Assembly (NCBI RefSeq): GCF_002994745.2
Contig: NC_037090.1
Span: 2,046,001 to 2,110,000, forward strand
Direction of reading: 5' to 3'
Source of the DNA: Rosa chinensis
Lineage: Eukaryota; Streptophyta; Magnoliopsida; Rosales; Rosaceae
DNA: 64,000 nt
This document shows, in pieces, positions 36,695 through 46,084 of the stretch. The notes below the pieces were generated by a model. The model searched no databases. It worked only from the letters and a program-made list of their open reading frames with translations, and had not been told where the DNA came from. Within the stretch, counting starts at the first letter, position 1, and each line of letters opens with the position of its first letter. The translations under genes were made by a program, and so were the position numbers.

Positions 36695-36799
36695 GAACGA
36701 GTGAGCAGATCTCCACCGTTGGATCGACGATCTCTGAGATTAAATCTACGCGTTGGATTAAAGTCACCCGAAAACACGGAAAAGCTGTTGGCGCGTGGA

Positions 36800-37010
36800 G
36801 GACACGTGGGGGAACCAAACGAATCTCGAGGAGCTGTGACAGACAAGCTACAGCCGAAAGCAGGTTTAATTGCCGTGAATCAAGGAAAAGAAAGGACGCG
36901 TGGGGGAATCAAACGAATCTCGAGGATCCGTGACAGACAAGCTATAGCCGAAAGCATGCCATAAATCCAGGAAAAGAAAGGAATATTTACACGTGGGGGA
37001 GTTTCTTGGG
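36800..37010 (-). repeat. ~93-bp tandem repeats upstream of captured WUS-like gene
   Basis: Two full units and the start of a third (about 36803, 36896, 36990). Each begins with (A)CACGTGGGGG or GCGTGGGGG, then ACGAATCTCGAGGA, CTGTGACAGACAAGCTA, AGCCGAAAGCA and AGGAAAAGAAAGGA. The CACGTG/ACGTG cores are G-box/ABRE-like bZIP or bHLH sites. Confidence 0.8.
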
Positions 37011-37178
37011 CCGTGAACTATCATAACTCTTCTCCTTCCCGGAGAAGCTTTGTTAAAACCGTGTGCCTGTTGAGATTTCTACCCTATTTTGTGCTTTACA
37101 TATACATCCTTTTTTGTCTCCTCCAAATTTTACTAAGGTTTGTCTAAGCGTGCAGTTTCAAATTCCTTCTACTTCCTC

Positions 37179-37709
37179 ATGGCTCGAACCAAGGTTACCC
37201 CTCGCAGGGGCGTCAATCAACGCCGTGTTCTCTCTTTGGAAGAAGAAGGTCGTCAAGCGGCCACTAGAGCTGGGCTTACTCGTCCATGGGACCATCGTCC
37301 TATTCGTGAGCGTGCCCGCAGTCCCCCTCCTCTGCCTCGTCGCTCTCCCAGACTGCATCTCGGAGAGTCTTCTTCCTCACCAGCTGCTCGTGCTCCTCGC
37401 CCTATGGCCACCCTGGAAAGCTTGTCGGATTTGATTGATGATTTGCGCTCCTCTCTCCGCGATGGTATTATGGTGACAGATTGGAGAGTCAATTGCATGA
37501 TCGATTACATCTCTGAGATGAACTGCTCTTTGATCCGCTGTCACACTGCAATAAACAAGCTTGCTCAGGAAGTCAATAACTTGCAGAGTTATCCTCCTGG
37601 GTTTCCTCGCAAGGACGCTACTGCATCACAACATGAGAACTCTCCTCCGGAGGCTGAAACCAGCAAAAGGGCTGCCACTCGCCCGCATACCGCTCCTCCA
37701 AAGGAGTAA
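37179..37709 (+). CDS. Unidentified 176-residue sense ORF in LARD
   Basis: Open frame from MARTKVTPRRGVNQRR; upstream in-frame codons to 37140 are also open but lack a strong start. Residues 1-80 are Arg/Pro/Ser-rich (RERARSPPPLPRRSPRL); 85-140 are predicted mostly helical (LESLSDLIDDLRSSLRD, INKLAQEVNNLQ), ending in a polar tail. I recognise no family. Its sense orientation and place just before the conserved GGGAGGCAACCCA motif suggest an element gene rather than a captured host gene. It could also be a gag remnant. Conservation between copies would be needed to call it a real protein. Confidence 0.5.
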   Translation: MARTKVTPRRGVNQRRVLSLEEEGRQAATRAGLTRPWDHRPIRERARSPPPLPRRSPRLHLGESSSSPAARAPRPMATLESLSDLIDDLRSSLRDGIMVTDWRVNCMIDYISEMNCSLIRCHTAINKLAQEVNNLQSYPPGFPRKDATASQHENSPPEAETSKRAATRPHTAPPKE

Positions 37710-39719
37710 ATGGAGGTACAAGTCTAGGCTGAAAGACTTTAAACATTAAGCGCTGCATGGGAGGCAACCCATTTCAACCGTATCTGTGGAGGAGCCAACA
37801 AACGCAGATTTGCTTTCTTGAACTCTTCCTTATATTTTATTTTCTTAAATTTTAAGTTGTTTTAGGTTTCGTTGTGTTCATTTTCTCTTCTATGCTTGAT
37901 TTATGCTTTGCATGATTTATATTTGTTTATACATTGAGGACAATGCATGAATTAAGTATGGGGGAAGGGTTATTGCTTTATTGTGTTTTTAGTAGTTAGT
38001 ATATAAAAAAAAAATGAAAAATAGTTGATGTTGGATTGTGTTTTTTGTGTTTTTAATTGATGTTGTGATACACTAAGGTATATTGGATTAAACATAGTCT
38101 TGAAAAAGGGTAGCTGTTTCAGTCCCATTGCACATCGAGACTCCCTGTTCCCGTACCTAAGTGTTGAAATTAAATTAATTTAAAAAAAAAAAATGTTGGT
38201 TTTAGAGTGTTTTTGTTTGTTTGAGTTTTAGGATGCCCCTAACGTCTAGGATGAACATGTCTCTGAATTCATGGCTGAAGGTTTTCACAATCAAAATAGA
38301 ACTTAATTGAATTCTGTGGTTAATCGACATTGTGATGCTTGTATGAAGATTTGAGATAGGATTGTAACTTGGTTCATTAAGCATGCTAGGATTAAGTCTG
38401 ATTCATTTGACCTAAGTGAGCTGTTGAGCTAAAATACTTTCTTTTCGAGTGCTTATTGATAATTCTAGAATTTCGTGGCTGTATTTGCAAAACCTCATCA
38501 TTCTTTGGAAATCCAATGATCATGTGCCATAGATTTTAATGGACTAGAGAGTACTAGAACTCGGCTGTTGTGACTGTCAAAACTTGTATGCCATAATATG
38601 CACTGATCCTGGATAGGATAGAAGGCATTAGGGTAACCACCATAGCCAAACAAGCATGTGTCCCCAATTGTGCCCGTCGTGGGACTCCTTAGAATGAACC
38701 CCTTTGAGCCTACGTTGAAAACCTTTGTTTCATCACCCTCACTACCCTACCATGAGCTTAGTACATGATATCTCTACCCATGTCTTAAGGACTTAGTAGA
38801 GCATGACATAGTATGTAGGGGTGACGATGAAAGACAAGTATGGGGTGGGAAAAATCCAAGAAAAAAAAAATTGCCTTGAAAAAAAAAAAAAAAAAAGAAA
38901 GAAAGAAAAGAGGCAAAAGAGAAGAAAAATTGAAAAGAAAACTCTTGGGAAATTGTTGAAGTGTGGTTTTGGACTTTCAAATTTGTAGAAGGCTCAAAAT
39001 TGAAAATTATGCCTTTGTCCATTCCCATGTTGGTTAGAGTGAAGGTTTGGCCCAAAACAATGATTTTGGTCTACAAAAATGATGACATAAGGTGATCCTT
39101 ATATGCTCTGCTAGGTCCTTAGGATTTTTTGTATCCTTAATCTTCATTTCGAAAACCCTAGCTTAGCCCCATTACAACCTGTTTTAAGTGCTAACTTGAT
39201 CCTTGAGATGGGCAATCTTTGGTTAGTGGAGTCAGTTACGCAGTCGAGCTTATGGTTTAGGTCCATTTGTGCACTTAGTCATTTCATGAGGTCTTTAAAA
39301 ATTCTTCACAAAATGTGTTTATTGATGAAATATGCAAGCTGTTTGTTGCCTTACAATTTGTTCTCTTTCATATACTTGAGTGTGAAGCTTTTAAGCATAG
39401 CCATTTATGAGAGAAAAATCGAGAGTATGCCCTGTGAGTTTGGATTGGACTTGTTCGAAACATGCTATCATTCACTGTATAACTTAAGTTCTCCATATCT
39501 TGCTTAGTCATATGAATGTCACAGGTTTATTAACCATGGAATTATCTTTGTGATTTTGATTAAGTGTTTAACGTGAAAGCCATGAGTTTGGAGTCTGTTA
39601 GACAACAGTTAGGAGCAATAGAGTCATTTACTTGCTTTTTGTCAAGTCTTTGTTCTGTTTTGGATTTTTTTTTGTTTTGTTTTGCTAAGGGACTAGCAAA
39701 AGCTAAGTGTGGGGGAATT
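37710..39719 (+). other. LARD 3' interior and polypurine tract
   Basis: Contains the second copies of GCGCT.CATGGGAGGCAACCC (about 37750) and TTGAGGACAATGCATGAATTAAG then TATGGGGGAAG (about 37935-37970), then non-coding sequence with A/GA-rich runs (38875-38935), ending in the true polypurine tract AAGTGTGGGGGAATT (39705-39719). Confidence 0.7.
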
Positions 39720-42118
39720 TGATAGGAGCATTTTAATGTGATATTTTAATAGTTAATTCCTCACATTTTGCTTAGTTAATTCCTTAACTGAATCGATTTT
39801 TAATTCAATTTCTATTTTTAGGTACATTGGAGTAAATGAAGGTGAAATGAGCGTTAGGTCCATAATTACCTGGAAATGATGGAGAAAAATGGAAATGTAC
39901 TAAAACATCAATTTTACACATATTCCTACTCCGGCTAGGAGAAACCAAGCCAAGCAAAGAAGAAGGAGTGGCCGCCTGACCAAATGAACTTCAAATGAGC
40001 TGAAACCTTCCAGATCCATTCTAGACACCCAAAGGATCATTTCTTATGAAGAGTGCTAGAGAAAAATATGAGTGGAAGGCCTTCAAACAATCAGCCCAAT
40101 TTTCTACAGAAGCAAAACCGGAAAACTGGACCTGTAAGAGGTCCAGCAGCATTTTCGGCCCAACCACATGGATTGAAGCTCTGAAAATTTTTCAGGATGA
40201 TCTACACTCATAGTGGAACATTTCATATGAAGAAGTCGAAGGCATATAATGAAGTCTTGTTGGAGAAATAATTGAAGGAATAAAGGGAAAGAAACTGACC
40301 TGAAAACAGCTCAACACCACATATTCATGTTTCCCACCCACATGAAGAAAGCTAGATGCTTTTCTCTTTTTCCTTGGATATATTTTTTCTGCAATCTCTT
40401 TAATAGATCATCATCACTTCCATGTTGCTTCACCTTCATGCTTTGCTTTCATTTCATCATTTCTCTTTCTTTTCCATATTTTACAAATCACTTTCATACT
40501 CCACTTTCATTATTTTTCTTCCACTCATCATTTCACTCTTCTTTTTCTTCCCTATATAAACACCTTCTCTTCTCATTCTAAAACACATTCCTTCATCCAT
40601 TTCATCTTCTTGTCTCACCATTTCCTCTCCATTTTCCTTAGTCACCAATTCCTTCATCCATCTCATCTTCTTTGTCTCTCCATTTCCTTTCCATTTTTCC
40701 ACATAATTCCTTCATCCATTCCATCTTCTTTGTCTCTCCATTTCCTTTCCATTTTCCCACACATTCCTTCATCCATTTCATCTCCTTGTCTCACCATTTC
40801 CTCTCCATTTTCCTTAGTCACCAATTTCTGAATCCATAACACATTCCTTCATCCATTTCATCTCCTTGTCTCACCATTTCCTCTCCATTTTCCTTAGTCA
40901 CCATTTCCTCTAAACATTCCTTCATCCATTCCATCTCCTTGTCTCTCCATTTCCTCTCCATATTTCTTTTCCATTCTCTAGTTTTCTTGTTCTTCATTTT
41001 CAAGCCAAGAGAAAGAGAAGCCATGCAATACATCAATTTCCCAACCGCCATCCACCCTTGTGTCGTCCCTAGAAGATTGCTTGCTTTCAAGGATCTTCAA
41101 GTTCTTCGTCTCAAGGCTTTATCATTCATCTTTCAAGGTGTATTATATCCTTTCTCTTGTTTTCTTTGTTTGATTTTGTAAAACTATGAATTCTAGTTAA
41201 CAAATAATGTTAAGGGCAAAGTTTAAAGCCCGTTTATATGTTTTGAGATAAAGTTGTGATTTCTATATGTTGATTTTTATGTTGCTTATGTGGGTTTGTT
41301 TAATTAAATTTGCATGATAGAAAACTTTTGTATTTTAATCTTATGTGGTTGCAAACACTTAGGGTTTTGATATAATTGGTGCTAGGTTTAAGAACATGAA
41401 ATCGACTTTTCGTTTTGTGTAAACTTGAATCAAAGTAGTAAAGGTTTTGTGCAAAGACCGAATTTAATTAAAGAGGATTGCAATTAGGTGGACTTTTCCA
41501 TACTAAGTTGTACACTTGAGTTGATAGCCTTTCTCTATGTCTAATGCGTTGAACATGTCATGATTGACTAGCTTTCTAGGGCTTGATTGCATGTTTGATA
41601 GGATTAATCTAGGTGCTTTCGCTTAGGTTAATTAGCATTGAAAAGTAAAATATGGGAAATCATTTGCTTTCGAATGTTTCACATGATCAACTCCTCTCTC
41701 ATGACATTTAAAATCAACTATAGGAATTGTAATTGGATTTCTTACATATGGATGTGGTTTTGATCTTTGTTCCTTGCGATCCACCCTTGTATATATGTTT
41801 TTACATTTTCTTTATTTTATTTATCTTAATTTTCAATTCTATAATTCTTAAACCCCCTCCCTTTTTATTTTGTTACTTGTATATATTTCTATTCTTTATT
41901 TTATTTTTGTAAATAATACTTTATTATTTTAATTCTTTATTTGTTTATACAATTGTATATATTTATATTCTTTATTTTATTTTTGTAAATAATACTTTTC
42001 TTTATTTGTTTCACAATGACAGGTGTACCCTCAATCCCCGGAATAGAACGATCCCTATTTGCTTATACTACTAACGATATTTCAGGGTTAAATTGCGCGC
42101 TTGCTTTTAGGCGCATCA
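39720..42118 (+). repeat. LARD 3' LTR
   Basis: 2399 bp; apparently identical to the 5' LTR except one fewer C in a C-run at about 41850. Confidence 0.93.
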
Positions 42119-45100
42119 TATTTGTGGACCTATTCAACCATCATGCGGACCATTTCAATATTTTATGGTATTGGTTGATGCATCGACACGCTGGTCACAT
42201 GTCATGCTATTGTCCACAAGGAACGCTGCATTTGCTAAACTCCTAGCACAAATAATTAAGTAATTAAGGGCTCACCACCCGTATCATCCTATTAAGTCTA
42301 TAAGATTAGACAATGCTGGAGAGTTTACATCAAAGACTTTTGATGATTATTGCATGTCCATTGGGATTGATGTTGAACATCCTGTTCCTCATGTTCACAC
42401 CCAAAATGGTCTCGCAGAAGCCGCCATTAAATGACTACAAATGGTGGCTAGGGCATTGGTAATGCGCACCAATCTCCCTATTTCTGCTTGGGGCTATGCA
42501 ATATTGCATGCAGCTGTGCTTATTCGTCTGAGGCCCACTGCCACTCAACCCTTTTCTGCGTCCCAGATGGTGACTGGGTATGAGCCTAATGTCTCACACT
42601 TACGTATATTTGGGTGTGCAGTTTATGTGCCAATTGCGCCACCACAGCGCACCAAAATGGGTCCTCAAAGACGATTAGACATTTATGTTGGATATGATTC
42701 TCCAACGATTATCCGCTACATAGAACCCTTGACAGGCGATCTCTTTACCGCAAGATTTGCGGATTGTCACTTCGATGAGACAGTCTTCCCATCGTTAGGG
42801 GGAGATAAGAACACCAATGTTCAACAGGAACGACAGGAATTGTCGTGGTCTGTCCCCACTCTGTCTCATCTTGATCCCCGAACCGCACAGGCCGAAACTG
42901 AAGTGCGGAGAATTCTCGATCTTCAGAACGTAGTAGAGTCGATGCCTGATACGTTTTCTGATATCGCTAAAGTGACGAGATCACACATACCTGCTGCAAA
43001 CGTGCCTGCAAGGATTGATGTCCCTAAAACTAGAGGACATGACGCTAACTCAAGAGGATTTGAGCATGGCGCCAACGTCCCCTCTCACAGTGATGGTGAC
43101 GTTGTGGCTAGGCCCATGGCTCCTGCCAGGAAGCGCGGGAGGCCTATAGGTTCGATGGATTCTCGCCCAAGAAAGAAAGCGAGTTTGGCACAAAATAATC
43201 CATTAATCATCGATATAAATAATCCATCTCATGAGAATATTCTGGATTATGGTTATCATTGGGGGACGCTCCAATGTCAGAACCAACTCCAGAGAATAGA
43301 GAGATCTCCATAAATTACACTAGTGTACATGAGATGATGGATAGAAATTCCATGGCAATTGATGATGCATTTGCATATCATATTGCGAAAGGGATTATAG
43401 AATATGATGATATCGAACCTCGCCCTGTTGAAGAATGTCAACGAAGAGCAGATTGGCCTAAATGGAAAGATGCGATCCAGGTTGAATTGGATTCACTAAC
43501 AAAGAGACAGGTATTTGGGCCCGTAACGCAGACACCCCCAAGTGTAAAACCTGTTGGCCATAAATGGGTCTTTGTTAGAAAGCGTAATGAGAAAAATGAG
43601 GTGGTAAGATATAAAGCCCACCTTGTGGCGCAAGGTTTCTCACAACGCCCTGGAATCGACTACGAGGAGACATATTCTCCCGTAATGGACGTTATAACGT
43701 TCCGCTACCTTGTCAGTTTGGTAGTTTCCGAAAAACTTGACATGCAGCTTATGGATGTGGTTACAACATATCTCTATGGGGATCTAGATTCAGAGATATA
43801 TATGAAGGTTCCAGATGGACTTCAATTACCCAAATCAAGTGGCTCTAAATCACGGAGCGCGTTTTCAATAAGATTAAAACGCTCACTATATGGATTAAAA
43901 CAATCCGGACGGATGTGGTATAACCGTCTAAGTGACTACTTGATTGGGAAGGGATATATTAATAATGAAATATGCCCATGCGTGTTCATTAAGAGAACAA
44001 GTTCCGGATTTGCAATAGTAGCAGTTTATGTCGATGACATGAACCTAATTGGAACTCTAGATGAGTTGAAGGAAACTGCTAAATACTTGAAATCCGAATT
44101 TGAGATGAAAGATCTTGGGAAAACACGGTTTTGTCTCGGTTTAGAACTCGAGCACCGTAGTGATGGGATTTTGATCCATCAGTCTGCATATACTCAGAAA
44201 ATTCTAAGGCGCTTTAATGAAGATAAAGCAAAGCCTGAGAGTACTCCCATGATTGGTCGTAGTCTTGAGCCCGGAAAAGATCCGCTTCGTCCAAAGGATG
44301 AGGACGAAGAACCATTAGAGGCCGAAGTGCCCTATTTAAGTGCAATAGGCGCATTATTGTACTTAGCTTAATGCACAAGACCGGATATCTCATTCGCAGT
44401 GAACTTGTTAGCTCGACATAGCTCTGCGCCAACACGCCGCCATTGGATTGGTATAAAGACAATCTTTCGATACCTTGGAGGTACGATTGATATGGGCCTA
44501 TTTTATCCCTACAGAGAGAAAAGGAATGACAGAAGAATGGGATCGGACCCCATTAGGCATGGAGCCGCCGTCCATAACATGACCGTCGGCCATGTTGTCA
44601 CCGCCAGCGCCGTCGCCGTCCATAGTGGCCGGCCTCACCCTATTCCCCTCCATCAAAATGACAATGATGTCTTGATGGGTTTTGCTGATGCAGGGTACCT
44701 CTCTGACCCTCACAAAGGTTGCTCCCAAACTGGTTATGTCTTTACCATGGGAAGCACTGCGATATCTTGGAGGTCTACGAAACAGACCCTTGTTGCTACT
44801 TCCTCGAATCATGCAGAGATTATTGCTCTACATGAAGCCGTTTGTGAATGTATATGGCTAAGGTCTGTGATTCGACATATTCAAGGAAGTTGTGGTTTGA
44901 AGTCTACCACAGATGAACCTACATGCATTTATGAGGATAATGCAGCTTGTATTGAACAAATGAAGTTAGGTTTCATCAAGGGCGACAACACCAAGCATAT
45001 ATCGCCCAAGTTCTTTTATAATCAGCAACAACAATCACTTCTAAAGATTGAAGTGAATCAAATCCGATCAGAGGATAATGTAGCGGACTTATTCACTAAG

Positions 45101-45178
45101 TCGTTACCTAAATCCACCTTCGAGAAACATGTGAAGAGCATCGGATTGAGAAAGTTATCCGAACTCCCACGATTGTAG
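42119..45178 (+). pseudogene. Copia pol 3' part: integrase core, RT, RNase H
   Basis: Resumes the integrase core with CGPIQPSCGPFQYFMVLVDA and runs through LDNAGEFTSKTFDDYC, then RT (WVFVRKRNEKNEVVRYKAHLVAQGF, YGLKQSGRMWYNRL, catalytic VYVDDMN at about 44030) and RNase H (GFADAGYLSDP, EDNAACIEQ, HISPKFFY, ADLFTKSLPK). Defects: TGA at about 42433 (after EAAIK), a one-base frameshift near 43255, and TAA at about 44369 (after LYLA, where relatives have Gln). These three breaks make it inactive in this copy. Confidence 0.88.
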
Positions 45179-45377
45179 CAATCAGGGGGAGATATCGACA
45201 TCAGGGGGAGTTATAATGTCTACATGTTCGATCTCGAAGAGTGAAGGACGCGTTGTGCTCTTTTTGTCCTTCGACCAGGATTATTTTTGTCCCACAGGGT
45301 TTTTGTTACCTGGCAAGGTTTTTTAACGAGGCAACGGATGAAGCGTCACCACTAAGTTTGAGCGGCACAAGGGGGAG

Positions 45378-45585
45378 TGTTGAAGGAAAATCAAGTTTAG
45401 TGTGCCTTATCAAACTAGGAATAGGAATAGGAGAGAAGGTTCTAGATTTCCCAATCCTACACGGATTGGTATTCCTTGTAACATTAGAACTAGCACTTTG
45501 TAATCCCTATATATAGGGCTCCTATTCTCAATAATAAGAACACATCTCTCTCATCAATCTCTCTCAAATACATTATACTTAAACA
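45378..45585 (+). repeat. Copia 3' LTR
   Basis: 208 bp, same as the 5' LTR; preceded by the polypurine tract at 45369-45377. Confidence 0.95.
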
Positions 45586-45590
45586 ACTTC

Positions 45591-46084
45591 AATAATAAAA
45601 TTGGGATTGTTTGAATAACAAAATTAATACAATGTGAAAACCACAATAATTTTAGAGGCTAGGATTCGCTTTTCATAATTATTTATTTATTTATTGCCCG
45701 AGTGCTATCATCCAACATAAATAGATTTTATTGTGCGTAGATCACAAAAGCTAGGGTTTCATGTCTTGTGCATTAGAACTTTAGAAGTTAGAAGAAAGGC
45801 TAAATTAATGCATATCAATAGGAATTTATCATATAGAACATGCACCAGGCAGAATGAAACTTGAGTCTGTAACGATGAACATCTGTGAGTAGAGGGCAAT
45901 TTGCTACAGAAACCTGGCCTGTCCAATATTAGTACTAAAACAGCTTATAGGCTTATATAAGGAAAAAGGAGCAAACAAGTAATATACAAAGAATCAAAGC
46001 ACATCATCATCGATGCTCTCGAGTAATCTCTACTATATATGCTGGTTTCATTGCTTGCATCCCACGCCTGTTAGACATTACCCT
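45591..46084. other. Receptor kinase 3' flank
   Basis: AT-rich; right part is the 3' UTR of the minus-strand kinase gene. No other feature. Confidence 0.5.

Larger units (their letters stand above)
32312..42118 (+). mobile_element. Nested LARD-type LTR element carrying a WUSCHEL-like gene
   Basis: LTRs 32312-34711 and 39720-42118 (TGATAGGAGC...GGCGCATCA) appear to differ by one C in a homopolymer (about 34445 versus 41850). TATTT flanks the element at 32307-32311 and 42119-42123. TGGCGCCGTTGCCGGGGA at 34717 is the primer-binding site typical of Ty3/gypsy Tat/Athila-type elements, and AAGTGTGGGGGAATT precedes the 3' LTR. The 5.0-kb interior encodes no gag or pol, so it is non-autonomous (large retrotransposon derivative). 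It carries an antisense WUSCHEL-type gene and a sense ORF. Confidence 0.93.
29250..45585 (+). mobile_element. Ty1-copia LTR retrotransposon, young, carrying a nested element
   Basis: Two 208-bp LTRs that I read as identical (TGTTGAAGG...CTTAAACA) bound the unit, flanked by ACTTC at 29245-29249 and 45586-45590. The order gag, GAG-pre-integrase, integrase, reverse transcriptase, RNase H defines Ty1-copia. A purine tract AAGGGGGAG precedes the 3' LTR. CGTTATCAGCACGACTC follows the 5' LTR in the primer-site position. Without the 9.8-kb nested element plus its 5-bp duplication it would be about 6.5 kb. Coding is broken: no zinc knuckle or protease after gag, plus several stops and a frameshift. 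Confidence 0.95.

Noticed and set aside
37179..37215. Histone H3-like start MARTK of the LARD ORF
   Set aside because: Only the first five residues agree with the H3 tail; the rest has no H3 histone fold, so it is chance.
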